Source of the DNA: Chromera velia
Lineage: Eukaryota > Sar > Chromeraceae
Reading direction: 5' to 3'
NCBI GenBank assembly: GCA_018398765.1
Contig: JAHBMJ010002880.1
Coordinates: 3,353 to 64,289 of the forward strand
DNA: 60,937 bases
In this document: positions 35,842 to 47,349 of the stretch, one piece after another
Position numbering within the stretch: the stretch's first letter is position 1
How the letters are laid out: each line of letters opens with the position of its first letter
Position numbers and translations under genes: made by a program
The notes under the pieces: model-generated
What the model was told of the DNA's origin: nothing
What the model saw: only the letters and a program-made list of their open reading frames with translations
Database searches by the model: none

Positions 35842-38800
35842 TGCTCGCTCGCCCGCTCGCTCGCTCATTTTTTCCTGACATCCATCCTTCGTTCATTCAT
35901 TCACTCAATGCGCTTCCTCCCCTCGACTGACCAGATCGATAGCCGTGATTGGTGCACGTGGCTCCTCATGGTTGCATGGCTTCTGCAGGAAAAGAGGGAA
36001 CGGGCTCACCGTGCGCTGCAGAGTCACCAGAAGAGAACGAGGCTCAGAGAAGCTCCAAGCAATGCTGGAAGCAGAAAGACATCAAGCATATCGTGCAAGC
36101 GAACCAACCACCAGGTCGGTGAACAAAAACAGAAGTCAAAAAGAATGATGAAAGCGTCCAGACTGCCACATGGACGTCACTGAGGCCGACACCGAAAGGC
36201 AGATTGAGAGAACTTGGATAGTATTCCTTTCCTTGCTCCCCGTTCAGATCATTTTCCGACGTGTTCTCTCTAGTCTCCTAAACAGCTGAACAAAAACGAA
36301 GTGATCCAGGCAGGCAGCGTCCCTACGGAGGAGAGTGATTGACTGCCTGACCTTTGCCGGAGGAGGCGCGCTCTTTTCAGCAATCGACTCTTCCGCAGAG
36401 GAAACCCGTGATTCCTCTTCGGAGTCCGTCACAAGACGCCCCCGTGTGTTGGCAAGAGATGAAAGAATAGAGTCCGAAGAGGAGATCTCCAGCTTGTCTA
36501 GGGCACTCACCAGGTCGGGAGAGATGGGGTGGTTTGGGGTAGTATCCTGCACTTCCCTCTCTGTATCTTCCGCTGCCTCTTCGGTTTGGGGGATTCTAAG
36601 GCTGACGGGGTTCTTCGCTTTGCGGGGTGAGAAACTCTGCAGACAACACAGATGATGCAGAAATCTTTTCAGCTGCCTTTGTGAAATGAAAGAATTCAGT
36701 ATCATCAGAGCGAGAGATAAGACAGCGAGGCTAAAATCGAGATCGAAGGAAGAGACACAACTGAACCAACCCCTGATGGTCCCACTCAATCTGCGCTCTG
36801 GCTGTTCCCATGACTTCTGATTCTATAGAGCGACAGAGTAGATATAGCACTGACTGACTGACTGACTGACTGACTGACTCACTGACTGACTGACCTTTCC
36901 CCCCACAGGTTGCACCACAGCTGCTTCATTCGCGATCGAACCTCCCCAAGTGCTGTCACGAAGAGAGTTTCTGGTCTTCTCAAGGCCTGGGTGAAGGGAC
37001 CCTCCTGACTCTGCTGGACGAGGCAGGGGAGAGGGCAGGTGAGGTCCCTCGCTTTGGTCTCTGAGGGCAGACGCCACAAGATCGTTCATCTGATGATGCA
37101 GTGGCATCGCCCCTTGGTGCTCCTTCCTCTCTATCTCGGCCTTCCACTCCATCAGATGACGTGTGTTTGCTATTGAGGACAGCAGCGAGTCGGAGGAGCT
37201 GATTTCGAGTCTGTCCAGAGCGTCTGCAAGGCTGGCGTCGAGTGATGGGCTCCGCGGTACCACTCCGTTTTCTGCCTCTGGTGTTGTAGGAGACGAAGGA
37301 GCTTCCATGTTGTTCAGTCGGTGAGGAGAGAAGCTCTGCAGATCGAGAAAGGGAAAGGGGAAGGGGAACCAAAAGTTTATGAACGGACTCTCAAGAGAAT
37401 GTTGTGAATAAGAGCTAGGTGCGCGAAGACAACAGAGAAAAAGGCAAACTAAAAACCCGTAGAGACGCATACATGTCTCTGTGCAAAAAGAATCGTATGC
37501 CTTTTTTTGCCTGACCTTCATAGCTGCAGGGTTGATCACAGACCCCTCCTGGGCAATGCAACCCCCCCAGGATGTGTTGCAAAACGAAGCTTCGATGTTG
37601 GTCTTCTCGAGTGTCTGTTTGTCTGTCCCTCCTTGAGTCGGCGAAGGCACAGAAAGGTCTTGTGCTGATGACTGCGAGGCCTCAATTGACGGTGTCGTGT
37701 TTGACTGCAGCACCAAAAAGTGCACCGGGGTAAGCAAGCAAGTTCGTATCAAGAGGCAAAGGGAGGGAAGGAAGCCTGGGGCAGGAGATTTATCGATTAA
37801 AAAAAAGGCAATAAAGGGGTGATGAGGCATCAAAAGAGACTGGATGTGATAGGTGTCGATTGTTTATTGTTTACATTCGGTAACAAGGTGCCTTCACAAT
37901 GGCGCCAGTGTAGTGTCTCTCACGTTCTCATAATATTCAAGCTTTTTCTTCGGTCATTATGTTCTCGTCTTGCGCTCCGTATCTCAAAGCATTTCTCATC
38001 ACCTCCCCTCACCTGAGGCATTCCATAGGTACCCTGTCGGCGTGGCACAACGCTGGCAGCGCACTGGGATACGTTTGCGTGCTGAGGGAACACGACATGC
38101 TGCACGGAGAGGGAAGAAAGAAGGGAGAGGAAAGTCACGCGTTCCGTATTCGATGCGCTGTCGGACACACACCCATTCAGACCAAGATCGAGAGAGATGA
38201 AGAGCTGACAAAAAGAGACGACGGGAGAAAGACCTCGAACAAAGAGGAGACGTTGAGAAACGAAGACTGGCACGGCAAAACAGAAGAAAGAGAGTTACGA
38301 GGGGAGACCGGCCCCTGTCCTGTCGTGCATGAAAGAAAAATTTGGTGAGGCAGAAGATACACAGGCACGCAGGAAATTCAGATGTCTCTGAATGGCTGAC
38401 GCTTCGTGTGTTGCTCAAAGCAACGACTGGGCTGGGAGGTCCTGCGACCACACACTGCACATATTTGCAGATGCAGAGAGAGAAAACAATCAATAAAAGA
38501 CAATAGACAATAAAAAACAGATGACGGTTCCTCCCCGTCTTCTTTCACGGAGCTCCGTACCCTCCCATATGGACAGGGCAGTCTCTTGAGGCAGTGTGGC
38601 ACACCAAAGCTCCTCTGAGGTTTGCCAATTTACGGCACAATGCTACGATTTGTTTTGTTTTCTTCCCATCCCAACTTATGGCAAATAAGATTACCATCAC
38701 CTCTTCGACAACCATGTATGATGAGTTCTTTCTTATTCAACTTCAGTGTGTCATCTATGATCAGTTGTGTTCTTAGACAAGTGGAAAGGTTTTAATGGAG

Positions 38801-39481
38801 AGAAGCGGAAGAAGTCAGTTATGTGGCTGACTGACTGACGCTGCGGGTGTTGCTGAGAGCATAGGCGTGATGCATCTCTTGGGGTGATTTCTGCACGGAG
38901 ATAAAGGGGAGGATGCATGTGTGGAGGGTGGATTGTCAACGAACCGGATGGACGAGTCCTGTCTCCTAAGAAGCCCTCTCTGTCTCGTCCTGTCGGCCGC
39001 CTCCCCGCATGTGTGTCTATGTGACGGTGCACTTTGCTGTGTCATTCAGATACTCGTCTGTTCTATCTAGTTCGCCTTGCCGTTTCACTAGGGCACTCTG
39101 GGTCTTTCCCCCTCTCGTCTTCCTTCTCTGTCTACGATACGCTGCTGACTGACCGATCTCTGATGTGCGAGCGCAACCTGGTGAGGGTGACGCGGTACCA
39201 CGCGTGGACTCTGAAGAGAAATCTGTACGCATGCAGGCATAGCTGGTCATTCACTGGATCACTCACTCACTCACTGACTGACTAATTTACCCTCGTACTC
39301 TTTTGCACTGCGCTGAAAGTAAAGAGAAAAAGAAAGTGACGTCTCATTGATTGTTTGACCGAAAGAGACGAAGAGAGCGTGGAACAGGGGGGCAACCCAT
39401 GAATGAATGTCGAGACTGGGGCCCGGGGATTATCACGAACGTAAAGACAGACAGACAGACAGATAGACAGACAGACAGACA

Positions 39482-39552
<71 letters not shown>

Positions 39553-41064
39553 GGAGAGAGAGAGAGAGAGTCAGACAGACAGCCAAGCTGCTGGGACATC
39601 TGCTTCAGAATCTATGGTTGGGTAGAGAAAGCATGCCGACAGACAAAGGGAACAGTACATGACGAGAGGGAGGTCGAGTAAAGGGGGTGGGGCAACAAGG
39701 ATGGAAGGCTGCTTACGGAGTTGGAGTGTGCCAGCAGGTTGGAAGAGCTTCCTACTGAGGGACTGGCAATAACGCACTGCAAGAGAGACGAGAAAACCAG
39801 AGAAGAGGAAAGGAAAGGAAAGGAAAGGAAAGAAGTGTGCAAAAGTCATCGCGGCACCGAGAACAACAGAGAACAGAACAGGACACGATCAGAAGAGGTT
39901 GGTTTTGGACGAGGTGTTTCCTTCCAACAGAGTTTATACTCAAAGCGACAGGTTGAAAACTGCTCTTCTGTTGAGCATGAAATCAATTCCAATTATGAAT
40001 TCCAGTCAGAGCCAAGAAGACGAGCTTCAACTTTGAGAAAGTGAGAGACTGACACAGAAACGTGCGGTGAGAGGTGAGGAGTCGAATAAATGGCGAGCAG
40101 CAAATCCCTCCACTGATTTAACGACAGGAGCGCAATGCGGATGATCAAATAGACATCATCTGAGAGTACATATAGAACTGAAAAGGGTGAACCGTAATCA
40201 GCCGAAAAGTATGTGATTTTGCAAAGGACTGACACTTCGAGTGTTTGTGAGAGTGTACGCCGTTTGTCCAGTTTGTGTGTTCTGCACGTACACAGGCAAC
40301 ACATTCATTATGAAAAAAGCAATGGTTGGTCGATAGAAGCAGAAAAAGACTGGCTGCGTGTGCATGTCACGGAGATGCATGACAGGAGATGTACAGCGTC
40401 TTTTCTGGCATGCCTACTGAATTGATTCACTGGATGCTCGAATCCCTTGTCTGAAAGAGACTGACCCTTACGTAGATACGTTCTTAACATTTCATTTACC
40501 TATTCCCTCCCTCCCCCCTTCCCCCCCCCCTCGTGCAGAAGCCCACCGTAGTTTGAAGAGGAAAAGGTTGCGGGGGGACTCGGGGACTGCTCACAGGGGC
40601 GCCTCCTCCTCCAAAGGGATTCTGTCACAGTCGATGGGTGGGAGGGGACGGAAGAACAAAAACGATATGTGAGCGCATCGGTGAAACTCCGCGCAATGTA
40701 TTGAGCACGTACGCAAACACAGAATCAGGTGGGCACACAGAAACGGACAACTGAGACCGGAAACAACCACATTTTACGAACAAAGGGCTGTGCGATGCAC
40801 TGCATTCAAAGCTTTTGAGAAATTCTGAAATGAAAAGCTATAAACGAAACTCTTTACCCAGCTTTACTTGTCCCCTACATGTGAAGTCGCCGGCAATCTC
40901 TTTGTCGTCCTCCAACCCCCAATCTTTCTCCCCTCTTGCCTTCGCACATCCCCAACTGCTCAGATGAATGCATGCCAGCTCACCCTGCAGGTGCTCTGGA
41001 GGCCGTCCTTTGTGGGAACGCCTGCGTGAGCTTGCCGCCCGGCCTGGAATCCCTGGAAGTATTG
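29030..41064 (-). CDS. Large exon-cassette protein, unknown family
   Basis: Exons in coding order: 41064-40984, 40281-40234, 39776-39717, 38890-38840, 38454-38401, 38099-38013, 37704-37516, 37335-36895, 36636-36352, 35982-35932, 35504-34596, 34278-33973, 33660-33379, 33032-32742, 32470-32237, 31872-31645, 31336-31007, 30718-30677, a probable micro-exon near 30350, 30262-30017 and 29683-29030 (TGA). Every listed exon is a multiple of three and reads in phase 0. Together they encode over 1,550 residues. Three exon families are visible: short NTRS exons, LEISSSDS exons and seven MSVASSF cassettes. The product is acidic, Ser/Pro/Glu-rich and without predicted membrane segments by eye, so probably largely unstructured apart from the repeated cores. 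No enzyme motif was found. The start codon is unresolved; 5' exons are the least certain. Confidence 0.68.
31007..31336 (-). CDS. MSVASSF cassette exon 7 (last, most divergent)
   Basis: It is 330 bp, phase 0-0. PPERPSDLENMSVASSFSIP leads into SGRVSTWESGDGESEDGVF, longer than the other copies, then REEINRGLRKYMEDEDREKE, a long charged helix. Confidence 0.7.
31645..31872 (-). CDS. MSVASSF cassette exon 6
   Basis: It is 228 bp, phase 0-0. It starts RPDLSVESPPERPTALD, then MSVASSFAFPSGRVSAWEDS and AREEIDAALRHSMEE. Ile is replaced by Phe in the core. Confidence 0.75.
32237..32470 (-). CDS. MSVASSF cassette exon 5
   Basis: It is 234 bp, phase 0-0. The core is kept through SAWEDSGIFT, but the following REEIDAALR helix is replaced by RQKQPDRRKAGDTTQ. 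Confidence 0.75.
32742..33032 (-). CDS. MSVASSF cassette exon 4
   Basis: It is 291 bp, phase 0-0. It has SPPERPVELDNMSVASSF, the SGRVSAWEDSRIFTMGNARE segment and DIDAALRNSN. Confidence 0.78.
33379..33660 (-). CDS. MSVASSF cassette exon 3
   Basis: It is 282 bp, phase 0-0. The core APERPIELDNMSVASSFAIP is kept; the next part reads RMFSSDDGGCWEEIDLALGK, a variant of the usual helix. Confidence 0.76.
33973..34278 (-). CDS. MSVASSF cassette exon 2
   Basis: It is 306 bp, phase 0-0. The core and IFTMGNAREEVDAALRQPM are nearly the same as in cassette 4. An acidic tail (DVEEEPDDDGDD) precedes a GTCAGT donor. Confidence 0.78.
34596..35504 (-). CDS. MSVASSF cassette exon 1, with long acidic N-terminal part
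   Basis: It is 909 bp, phase 0-0, far longer than the other cassettes. About 200 residues of Ser/Glu/Thr-rich acidic sequence precede SPPERPTALDNMSVASSFAI, and TREEIDAALRLSNKD follows with a Glu-rich tail. The extra part resembles none of the other cassettes. Confidence 0.76.
35748..35836 (-). repeat. (CT)n and (AC)n microsatellites
   Basis: Two (CT)n runs and an (AC)n run lie in the intron before the 909-bp exon. In gene orientation they read GT then GA repeats. Confidence 0.9.
36352..36636 (-). CDS. LEISSSDS exon, copy 2
   Basis: It is 285 bp, phase 0-0. It begins SFSPRKAKN and holds LVSALDKLEISSSDSILSSL then ANTRGRL. It is paralogous to the exon 37335-36895 in start, core and position. 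Confidence 0.7.
36845..36894 (-). repeat. (GTCA)n microsatellite at a splice donor
   Basis: On the minus strand the repeat begins with the GT of the intron right after the exon ending at 36895 (CCGGTGGGGGGAAAG-type end), with one GTGA interruption. Confidence 0.85.
36895..37335 (-). CDS. LEISSSDS exon, copy 1
   Basis: It is 441 bp, phase 0-0. It begins SFSPHRLNN and has DALDRLEISSSDSLLSSIAN then TRHLM. It ends TWGGSIANEAAVVQPVGGK, which resembles the end of exon 37704-37516 (TSWGGCIAQEGSVINPAAMK). Confidence 0.7.
38401..40281 (-). CDS. NTRS mini-exons of the exon-cassette gene
   Basis: Exons 40281-40234, 38890-38840 and 38454-38401 (48, 51 and 54 bp) encode 16-18 residues each and end TLTNTRS or ALSNTRS just before GTCAG donors. 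39776-39717 (60 bp) ends LLAHSNS and may be a diverged member. The same ANTR word occurs inside the LEISSSDS exons. They are short, so each alone is weak; the repeated ending and phase are what support them. Confidence 0.5.
39447..39572 (+). repeat. (GACA)n(AC)n(AG)n compound microsatellite
   Basis: About ten GACA units, then AC and AG runs lie in an intron of the exon-cassette gene. Open frames through it are artefacts. Confidence 0.92.
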
Positions 41065-42027
41065 CTGCAAAGACAATTAAAGGGAGAACAGAGAAACGAA
41101 AGGACGAAATCAACCAGAAAAGGGACTCCAGCCTTCTTGTTCACTGCATGCTCACTCATGTGCACATGCGTTTGCGCCTGTGTAATTTCGTCCCCCCCTG
41201 CGCCTCTGCTTCTCAGCCTGCTGCCCGTCTACCTGTCTGCCTGATCTCCTGCCTCTTTCGATTTGCGAGCCGCTAAGTTCGCCTGTCTGCTTGCATGCCT
41301 TTCTGCCTGCAATCCGCCTGTAACGCATGTCAGATAACAAAAACTTCCTGAAGCGTGCCTGTATATATGAAGCTCGCTCAATAACACACTGCCAGTCTGT
41401 CAACCTGGCAATCAAGCTCACCGGCGCTGCAAAAGGTCCGCCAGGTGGTTGCGGGTGCCCTCCCTGCACGCAGCCATTCAAATGGGCCTACGCTTCATGA
41501 ATGCATGCATGCATGTATGGATATATATACTCAGAGGATTTGTTCTGCATCCAAAGAGTCTAGCTCTATCCGACCATTGTGTATTGAGGGGAGAACCCCG
41601 TTCCCACGAGCTGATACTGCCTTCGTGGGTCCATTCCTGCAAGCAGGTCGGCGTGCTTGGGTCGACAAAAACCTCTTCTCTCGTTTTCAATTAATCCGAT
41701 ACAAGTGGTCGCTGGATCTGTAGGCCGGGTGGCGCTCTGACAACTGGAGTCACCTTCCAAACCCCACCTTGCGTGAAGGCGTTAAGAGCGGGAAATCACG
41801 GATACACGGATTGTGCACTGCAGCGCACGATAAGCAGCAGAAACTGAAGAGCTGCACTGACACTGCACTGCAGGGTATATGCATGGAACGGCATGCAGTT
41901 GTGAGCATGCATGGCCGCGCCGGCCTGATTTCGATCGATACTTAATTCTTTAGTGTCTCTCTGGTCCTGCATGTGTCGGGCCAGTATGCATCTTGCCTAT
42001 AGGCATTGGTCCTGTCCGTCTATGGAT
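41065..42027. other. Region upstream of the exon-cassette gene
   Basis: A possible start is the minus-strand ATG at 41477 (MAACREGTRNHLADLLQR) before GTGAGC, but its phase does not fit the next exon. GCATGCATGC words at 41505-41520 and 41880-41915 suggest regulatory DNA. No other gene is supported. Confidence 0.35.
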
Positions 42028-42162
42028 GATTGAGGTTTTTGTCTATTATATTTAAGTATACGGCAAATCTGTCGCAAGCCGTAGGACGGAACAAATCGAC
42101 AAACTAGGTTAGATCCGCCTCTCATATATGGGGACGCGGCATGCATGAAAAAACCCTCAATC
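42028..42162. repeat. Small inverted-repeat element (MITE-like), member 2
   Basis: It is 135 bp, starting GATTGAGGTTTTT and ending AAAAACCCTCAATC, so the ends are inverted copies. The right half holds the same GGCGGATCT and GGGGACGCGGCATGCAT blocks as the copies at 12303 and 55946, in reverse. It has no coding capacity. Confidence 0.75.
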
Positions 42163-42706
42163 ATCAATCTGTTGCAAGCGCATGCCCCTCGGACTAAGCT
42201 GCCGATCCTAACTTATACTACTCACGCTAATAAAAATTATTACCTTTCATTCTCTGTGTGTTCGCGTGGTCAACTCCGTCTATCTATGGATGAGCATTGT
42301 AGTTTTTCTTTGTACCCCCCCCCGGATTCTTCGGGTTTCTTCTTCAATGGTTTTCTTATCAAATTAAAAAAAAAATGTTTCTCCTCAACTTTTTTTTATT
42401 AAACCTTTTTTTTATATCCATAAATTCTTTTAATTACACGTTTGACTGCTTTTAACTCCTTTGTCATGTTTCTTAAGTCTGATGTTGCCTGGCTTTTCTT
42501 CCAGTTTTTGTCTTTTCTATCTCTCAAAATCTCTTTCTTTTATTTTTTTTGCCAGTGCCCCTGCTGGCTCCCTCCCCCTGGCTCCTCCCCCCCTTTTTAC
42601 TTTTTCTTCTCAACAAGGCCTACAAGGCTGAAAACTCCCTCCCAAAATCTCCTAAGCAACATCTTGGTGACCTGTGTACCGCATGTACTGCGGCTTGCCT
42701 GACCAG
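42163..42706. other. Intergenic T-rich region
   Basis: Homopolymer T runs and pyrimidine-rich sequence lead up to the retroelement boundary at 42707. No gene is supported. Confidence 0.5.
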
Positions 42707-42741
42707 ATAATGGAGATTCTAAAAAATTAATAGTCTCTTCC

Positions 42742-43479
42742 CCGGGTTTTCTTCATCTCTTCCTGAAGACGAACAACCCGCCCATGAATTTCCATGACTC
42801 CATACTCTTTTACCATCTCCGCCACTGAGCACAACATCTCACACGCCACATCTACCTGTGCGTCCGCTTTGGCAGCTATATGTTCAGTAGCCAGGTGTGC
42901 GTCAATGTATACAACCCCCTCACTTCTCACTTTGTTCATTAGCCTCCGGGTGTATTCTCTGTATTCCATTCCCTTCTGTATCATCATATACTCCCTTCTA
43001 GATTTTGAGAACACCTTGTTGAGCGGCATCTGAAGCATTGGCATCAACACCCCTTCCACCATCTCATCACACGCTTCCTTCACCTCCATCATTCCGATAT
43101 GTGCCTTTTTATTTATCTTTCCCCCCTTCTTCATTTTCCTCGACGGCACAATCAGCCTATCGTATGCCTGTTTATTCATTACCTCCACCTTCATTGAGGA
43201 CTCGAGGACATCTTTGTTCAAGGCTTTCAAATTCGCAGCGTCTGCCACCCTCATCTTCACCAGGACCTATTCTGTCATCCCCGTCTTCTCTGTATCGAAG
43301 GTATTGACGATGACCACGTCTGCCTTCAGCTCATGACCCGGTAAATATGGTTTCACAACCATTCTATCTGGGATCCTCTTCCTTGGCTCGACCATTCTCC
43401 TCATATCCGGGGGCGCTTCTTCCACTTCCACCTGACCAAGCCGTTCTTTCACTGACTTATACATCTCCGAGTCCCTCAA
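42742..43479 (-). pseudogene. PLE N-terminal coding region (segment C)
   Basis: It reads YKSVKERLGQVEVEEAPPD, VVKPYLPGHELKADVVIVNT and MTE, then an in-frame TAG (43267-43269), then VLVKMRVADAANLK and a helical region to KKTRG, where it breaks off into pseudo-LTR sequence. No known domain is recognised. The same region in segment B (53321-52491 and 53524-53328) has the same TAG at the same place. Confidence 0.6.
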
Positions 43480-43593
43480 GTGCCTAAGAATCAGTCTACC
43501 GGGACAGCAGAGAGACTGGACTTCACTGCATACACGTGACGGTCTATAGAATTCCGAGGTTCAAGGCAAAGAGCCAACCCAGAAAAAAAATCT

Positions 43594-43836
43594 ATAATAG
43601 AGATTCTAGAAAATTGATAGTCTCTTCAAACAGCTGAGATCTTATGTTGTCTGTGCACGAATATGTTGGTAGGAGCACACGGTCTATCTACCATAATCCA
43701 GTACAATCCAACAGGCTGCTGTCTGATTCAATTGGAATTTATCGAATACATGCTAATTAAACGACATACAAAAAATGCATGTATGCAAAAAACTTCGGAG
43801 ACTGAAGCTTTACATACATGCCGAGCTAAACATTAA
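43594..43836 (-). repeat. Pseudo-LTR of segment C
   Basis: It is about 243 bp and matches 55367-55610 and the inverse of 47440-47688. In element orientation it precedes the 5' untranslated region. Its outer end is cut at the junction with segment A. Confidence 0.8.
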
Positions 43837-43845
43837 AAGGGTGGA

Positions 43846-45353
43846 ATGGTGAACAGAGGGATGAATGATGGGAAGAAGGAGGATGGGGGAATTAGTCTGA
43901 TGGTGCCTAAGGGAAGGCCGAGAGTGAACGGTAATACAGGGGCGAACGGGGTGGGGGGGGGAGGGATACAGGATAGCCTTGGTAGGCAGACAGGGACAGG
44001 GTCACCTAAGCAAGTGAGGCAGGTAACGCATTCCTCGGAGGGGAAGCAGGGAAACACACACTCGGGGTTCGTGACCCCAAGATCTATGGGGGAGAGAGAG
44101 GGGGAGGGTCAACAGATGCGAAAGAGAGCTGTGACACCCTTCAGACCGTCGTCTGCTGGGAGGGACAGGCCCACAATGAATGAAATACAAATCTTCCCCC
44201 CAAATATGCCGATGGTAGGTGGGAGGATCACATACGAGACACTGGTCGACCTTCCGGTGTATCGACAACCGAAGAATAGAGGTCTGGGGGGGAAACTCTG
44301 GCAAGAATGTATGGATGATGCCAGACTGATGGTGTCTGTCATGTGCAGTGAAACATGGCGGGGCTAGGTGAGGAGGGAGATGATCTCAGCGCTGAGGGAC
44401 AGTGCAGTGGACAGGGATCTGGAGGGCTGTGACCTTCTGAAACTCGTTTATGCTTTCATTATACAGAAGAAGAGGGTTGAGGCTCTCTGTCTGCAGCAAG
44501 AGAAGGAGGGAGAGGGGGGGAAGGGAATGGGAGGTCGCCAGGGGGGACTTGAGTGACTAGGGACTCAAGAGCATGTTGGGAGGAGCAGTGGTGTGGTGAC
44601 AGGGTCTCAAGTCTGAGGAGGAGACTTGAATCTTCTGTTCACATGTCGAAGTTGGCGGGAAGAGTTGATAAAGGGGGCATTTTCCAATCTCGCTCCCTTT
44701 TCCTCTACAGGGTCACTGGCGAAGAGGGTGTGGGGGCGAAGAGAGGGGAAGGGGACGTGATTTCTCTTTTTCGTGCACGACTGCTGACTGCATTGTTCAA
44801 GAAGGTCCTTCCCGATTCGTCTCTTCGTTCATTTGATGCGACGAAGAATGATTTGAGTGCATGTATGCGCATGGTGCCCGGGGGCGGGATTCTTGGGGGA
44901 GGGAAGGCAACTTTTGACTTGAATGTGAGACGAATGTGCGAGTTGAATGGCTGGTCAGCAGCGACTTTGCTCAGAGGGGAGCTGATTACGATTCGGGTGC
45001 CCCTCGCTGACTTGTCTTTTTTCCGATCTTTTTATTTTGCCATGTTTGAGGAGATAAGGAAAACTGTGTCTCCATCGTCAAACATGAGGCTTCGCCTTCT
45101 CCCTACAAAGCTGACTGATCTCCAACAGACTTTGGACAATACATATGGGATTTGTGGGGAAGGAGGAGGGGATAAAGGTTCTTCTTGTGGATCGTCATGT
45201 CGTTGTAGAGAGATTGCGGAATTATTTGATCTTCCTTTGCTTGATGATCATGTGTGCTGTCTACTGTCTGCGTCTTCCTCTCTTAGATCTTTCTTCTCTC
45301 TTCCCCCTCACTTTTCTTCCAAGGCCAAATTATGGCCTAACACTGGTGCATAG
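43846..45353 (+). pseudogene. PLE N-terminal/linker coding region, endonuclease deleted (segment A)
   Basis: The frame starts inside the N-terminal region (VNRGMNDGKKEDGG). It passes a TAG at 44365-44367, where segment B has CAG, and continues to TGA at 44554-44556. Near 44590 it jumps to DRVSSLRRRLESSVHMSKLA, which in segment B lies after the endonuclease; about 950 bases including GIY-YIG are missing. The linker has SSCGSSCRCREIAELFDLPL, a CxC-bearing block, and ends NTGA before TAG (45351-45353). Segment B has that TAG too. Confidence 0.7.
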
Positions 45354-47217
45354 AATGTTGTTTCGAAGGGTATTGAGTCTTTCCTCCGTTCTGTTCTCAC
45401 TTCTGATGGTGGTACTCGGGAGGGGGTTCGTCTGGGAAGGACAATAGGAAGGGGGAGGGGGAGGGAGAATACAGGAGGCAGGTCGATGAAAGGGGTCTTG
45501 TTTCCTGCAATGATTGCCGACCTTCAGGAGCGGTAGGTTTCAACGCTTTCGTATGCTCAGGCAAATGAAAAAGGGGCTGGCCGTCCCAAGGAAGTCTATG
45601 GCAATCAGAAAGTTATTGACTGCTCTAGCGGTTGTGCCAGTTGACAAGGCCAGAGGTGATCTGGCTTTTTTGTGTAAAGGGAAATACATTGAGGCAGTGG
45701 CGAGAGCTTTTCTTTTTGATTCTTCTTATGGAAGAATTGGGGAGGGTGAGTTTTCTGCTTCTCTGGACCTTCTGGAGAATGGTTTTCCAAATAAAAAGGA
45801 TGCATGGGTGTCTTTTTTGAATCAGTTCAAGAAATTTGACAGCAAGAAACACCACTTTGGGATTGGGATCCTTTGGGTAAAACGTAAGTCTTGGAGAGTT
45901 GAGGGGGAGCTCCCTGAGTCTTGGCCCTCTTTGAAGTACAGGCCATTGGTATCTTACAAGAGACACGCCAGACGTGAGATTTTCTCCTTCTTTTGTAAGG
46001 CTTTGAATGGCTATCTTTCTTACTTTTCGCCGCATTGTGATTTTGACTGTGTCTTTGCTTTTCAAGATAAGGTTGGGATCTTTAATTCAGGGTTTGGGAG
46101 ACTTGCAGATTGTGGCTCTTGTGTTTTTTTAATTCGTATTGGCCTTGGGGTGGACTTAGTCTGCTGGTGGACGACATCAAAGCATTTTTTCCCTCTCTAC
46201 CCAGAGCTGATTTCATTTCTTGTTTGACTGACTTTGTTCATTTCATTTATTCTTCCTCTAGATATCGCTTTGTTGTGTTGCCTACCCATAAGTCTTTTTG
46301 TATTAAGGAGGCGGGTCCGGAAGAGGGTGAGAGAGAAGTGGTATTCTCGGAGACGTTACTTAAAACCTGTTGCTTTTTTATCCTCCCACTGCAATTATAC
46401 GAATGCACTTTCTTACCCTCTTGATATGCTGGCACGTATAATTAATTTTGATTTTGTTTTGAATGTAATTCGGGTTCGAGAGAAGATGGTCAGACAGCAT
46501 GAAAGTTTTCCTCAAGGGAGTCCGTGCTCTCCTGGTGGGGCCCGATTTTTTGCCGCGTGGAAAGAGTACTCTGTTGCATTGATGAGATTGAAGCCTTCAT
46601 GGGGGGGGGAGAAATGGATGGCAGGGAGATACATGGACGATAGAACGATTGTTTTTAGGTCTGACTGTGGTATGAGTGACATGCCGGATGACCCCATGAT
46701 AGAAAAGTTACTTGAGGAAGACTTCTACCGTCCTGCATGCGTTTTAGAGCGTCAGAAAGGATCTACGGTGCTTGGTCTGCGTCTTTTCTCTTTACCGGAA
46801 TCTCCTTCGATTTTGCTTTTTGCTGCTGTTAATCCTAACCGTGATGTTCTTTTTAATTTCTTTCGGGATTTGGTTGCTTTTTCTGTGTTGCCTATTTCTG
46901 GAGGATGGTCGTCTTTTCCTAACCTACCTTCACTTCGTAGAATGCGTTTGATACATGCTTTCTCCTGTGTTCCTTCTGTTTTGGCTAAGAAGGGCCTAAT
47001 ATCCTCTCATCTTATCCGGACACTTCTTTCTTGTAATGCACCTGCAGTTGTCCTGGTTGACGAACTTACTTTTCTGTTTTTGGAGTTGTATATTTTGAGA
47101 TGGCCTGTTTCGTTTTTACTTGATTTGTTCATGTCTGCAGTCCGTTGGACTGGTTATGATGGTCTTCGTTCTCTTTGGAAGGCGCGTTTGTCCTTTCTTT
47201 GTTTTGTTCTAAAATAA
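45354..47217 (+). pseudogene. PLE reverse transcriptase (segment A), frameshifted
   Basis: RT blocks in order: VVPVDKARGDLAFLCKGKYI (PLE motif 1, normally a DKG...Y pattern), KYRPLVSYKRHARREIFSF, LLVDDIKAFFPSLPRADF, FPQGSPCSPGGARFFAAWKE and the catalytic RYMDDRTIVF near 46630. The coding frame changes near 45600, 46130 and 46350. The first and last changes are shared with segment B. A TAG at 45534 stands where segment B has TGG. The active-site Asp pair is intact. Motif 1 and the QGSPCSP block favour a Penelope-like RT over LINE, LTR or group II types. Confidence 0.78.
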
Positions 47218-47349
47218 TCTACATATGACTGATTTTCAACGTTACGACCTTTTGTTGTCGTTTGCTTCTGCAAGTGCACCTGAGAACCGTCAGCGATAGA
47301 CAAAAGACAGCGGTATGGATACGGAGGGGCGTCGTGCATGGGACACTAC

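Noticed and set aside
36823-37833. Single 336-residue minus-strand gene
   Set aside because: The frame reads through an intron and a GTCA microsatellite. It splits cleanly into two exons of the larger gene.
39351-39662. Plus-strand frame of Thr/Asp/Arg repeats
   Set aside because: It is a translation of the GACA/AC/AG compound microsatellite inside an intron.
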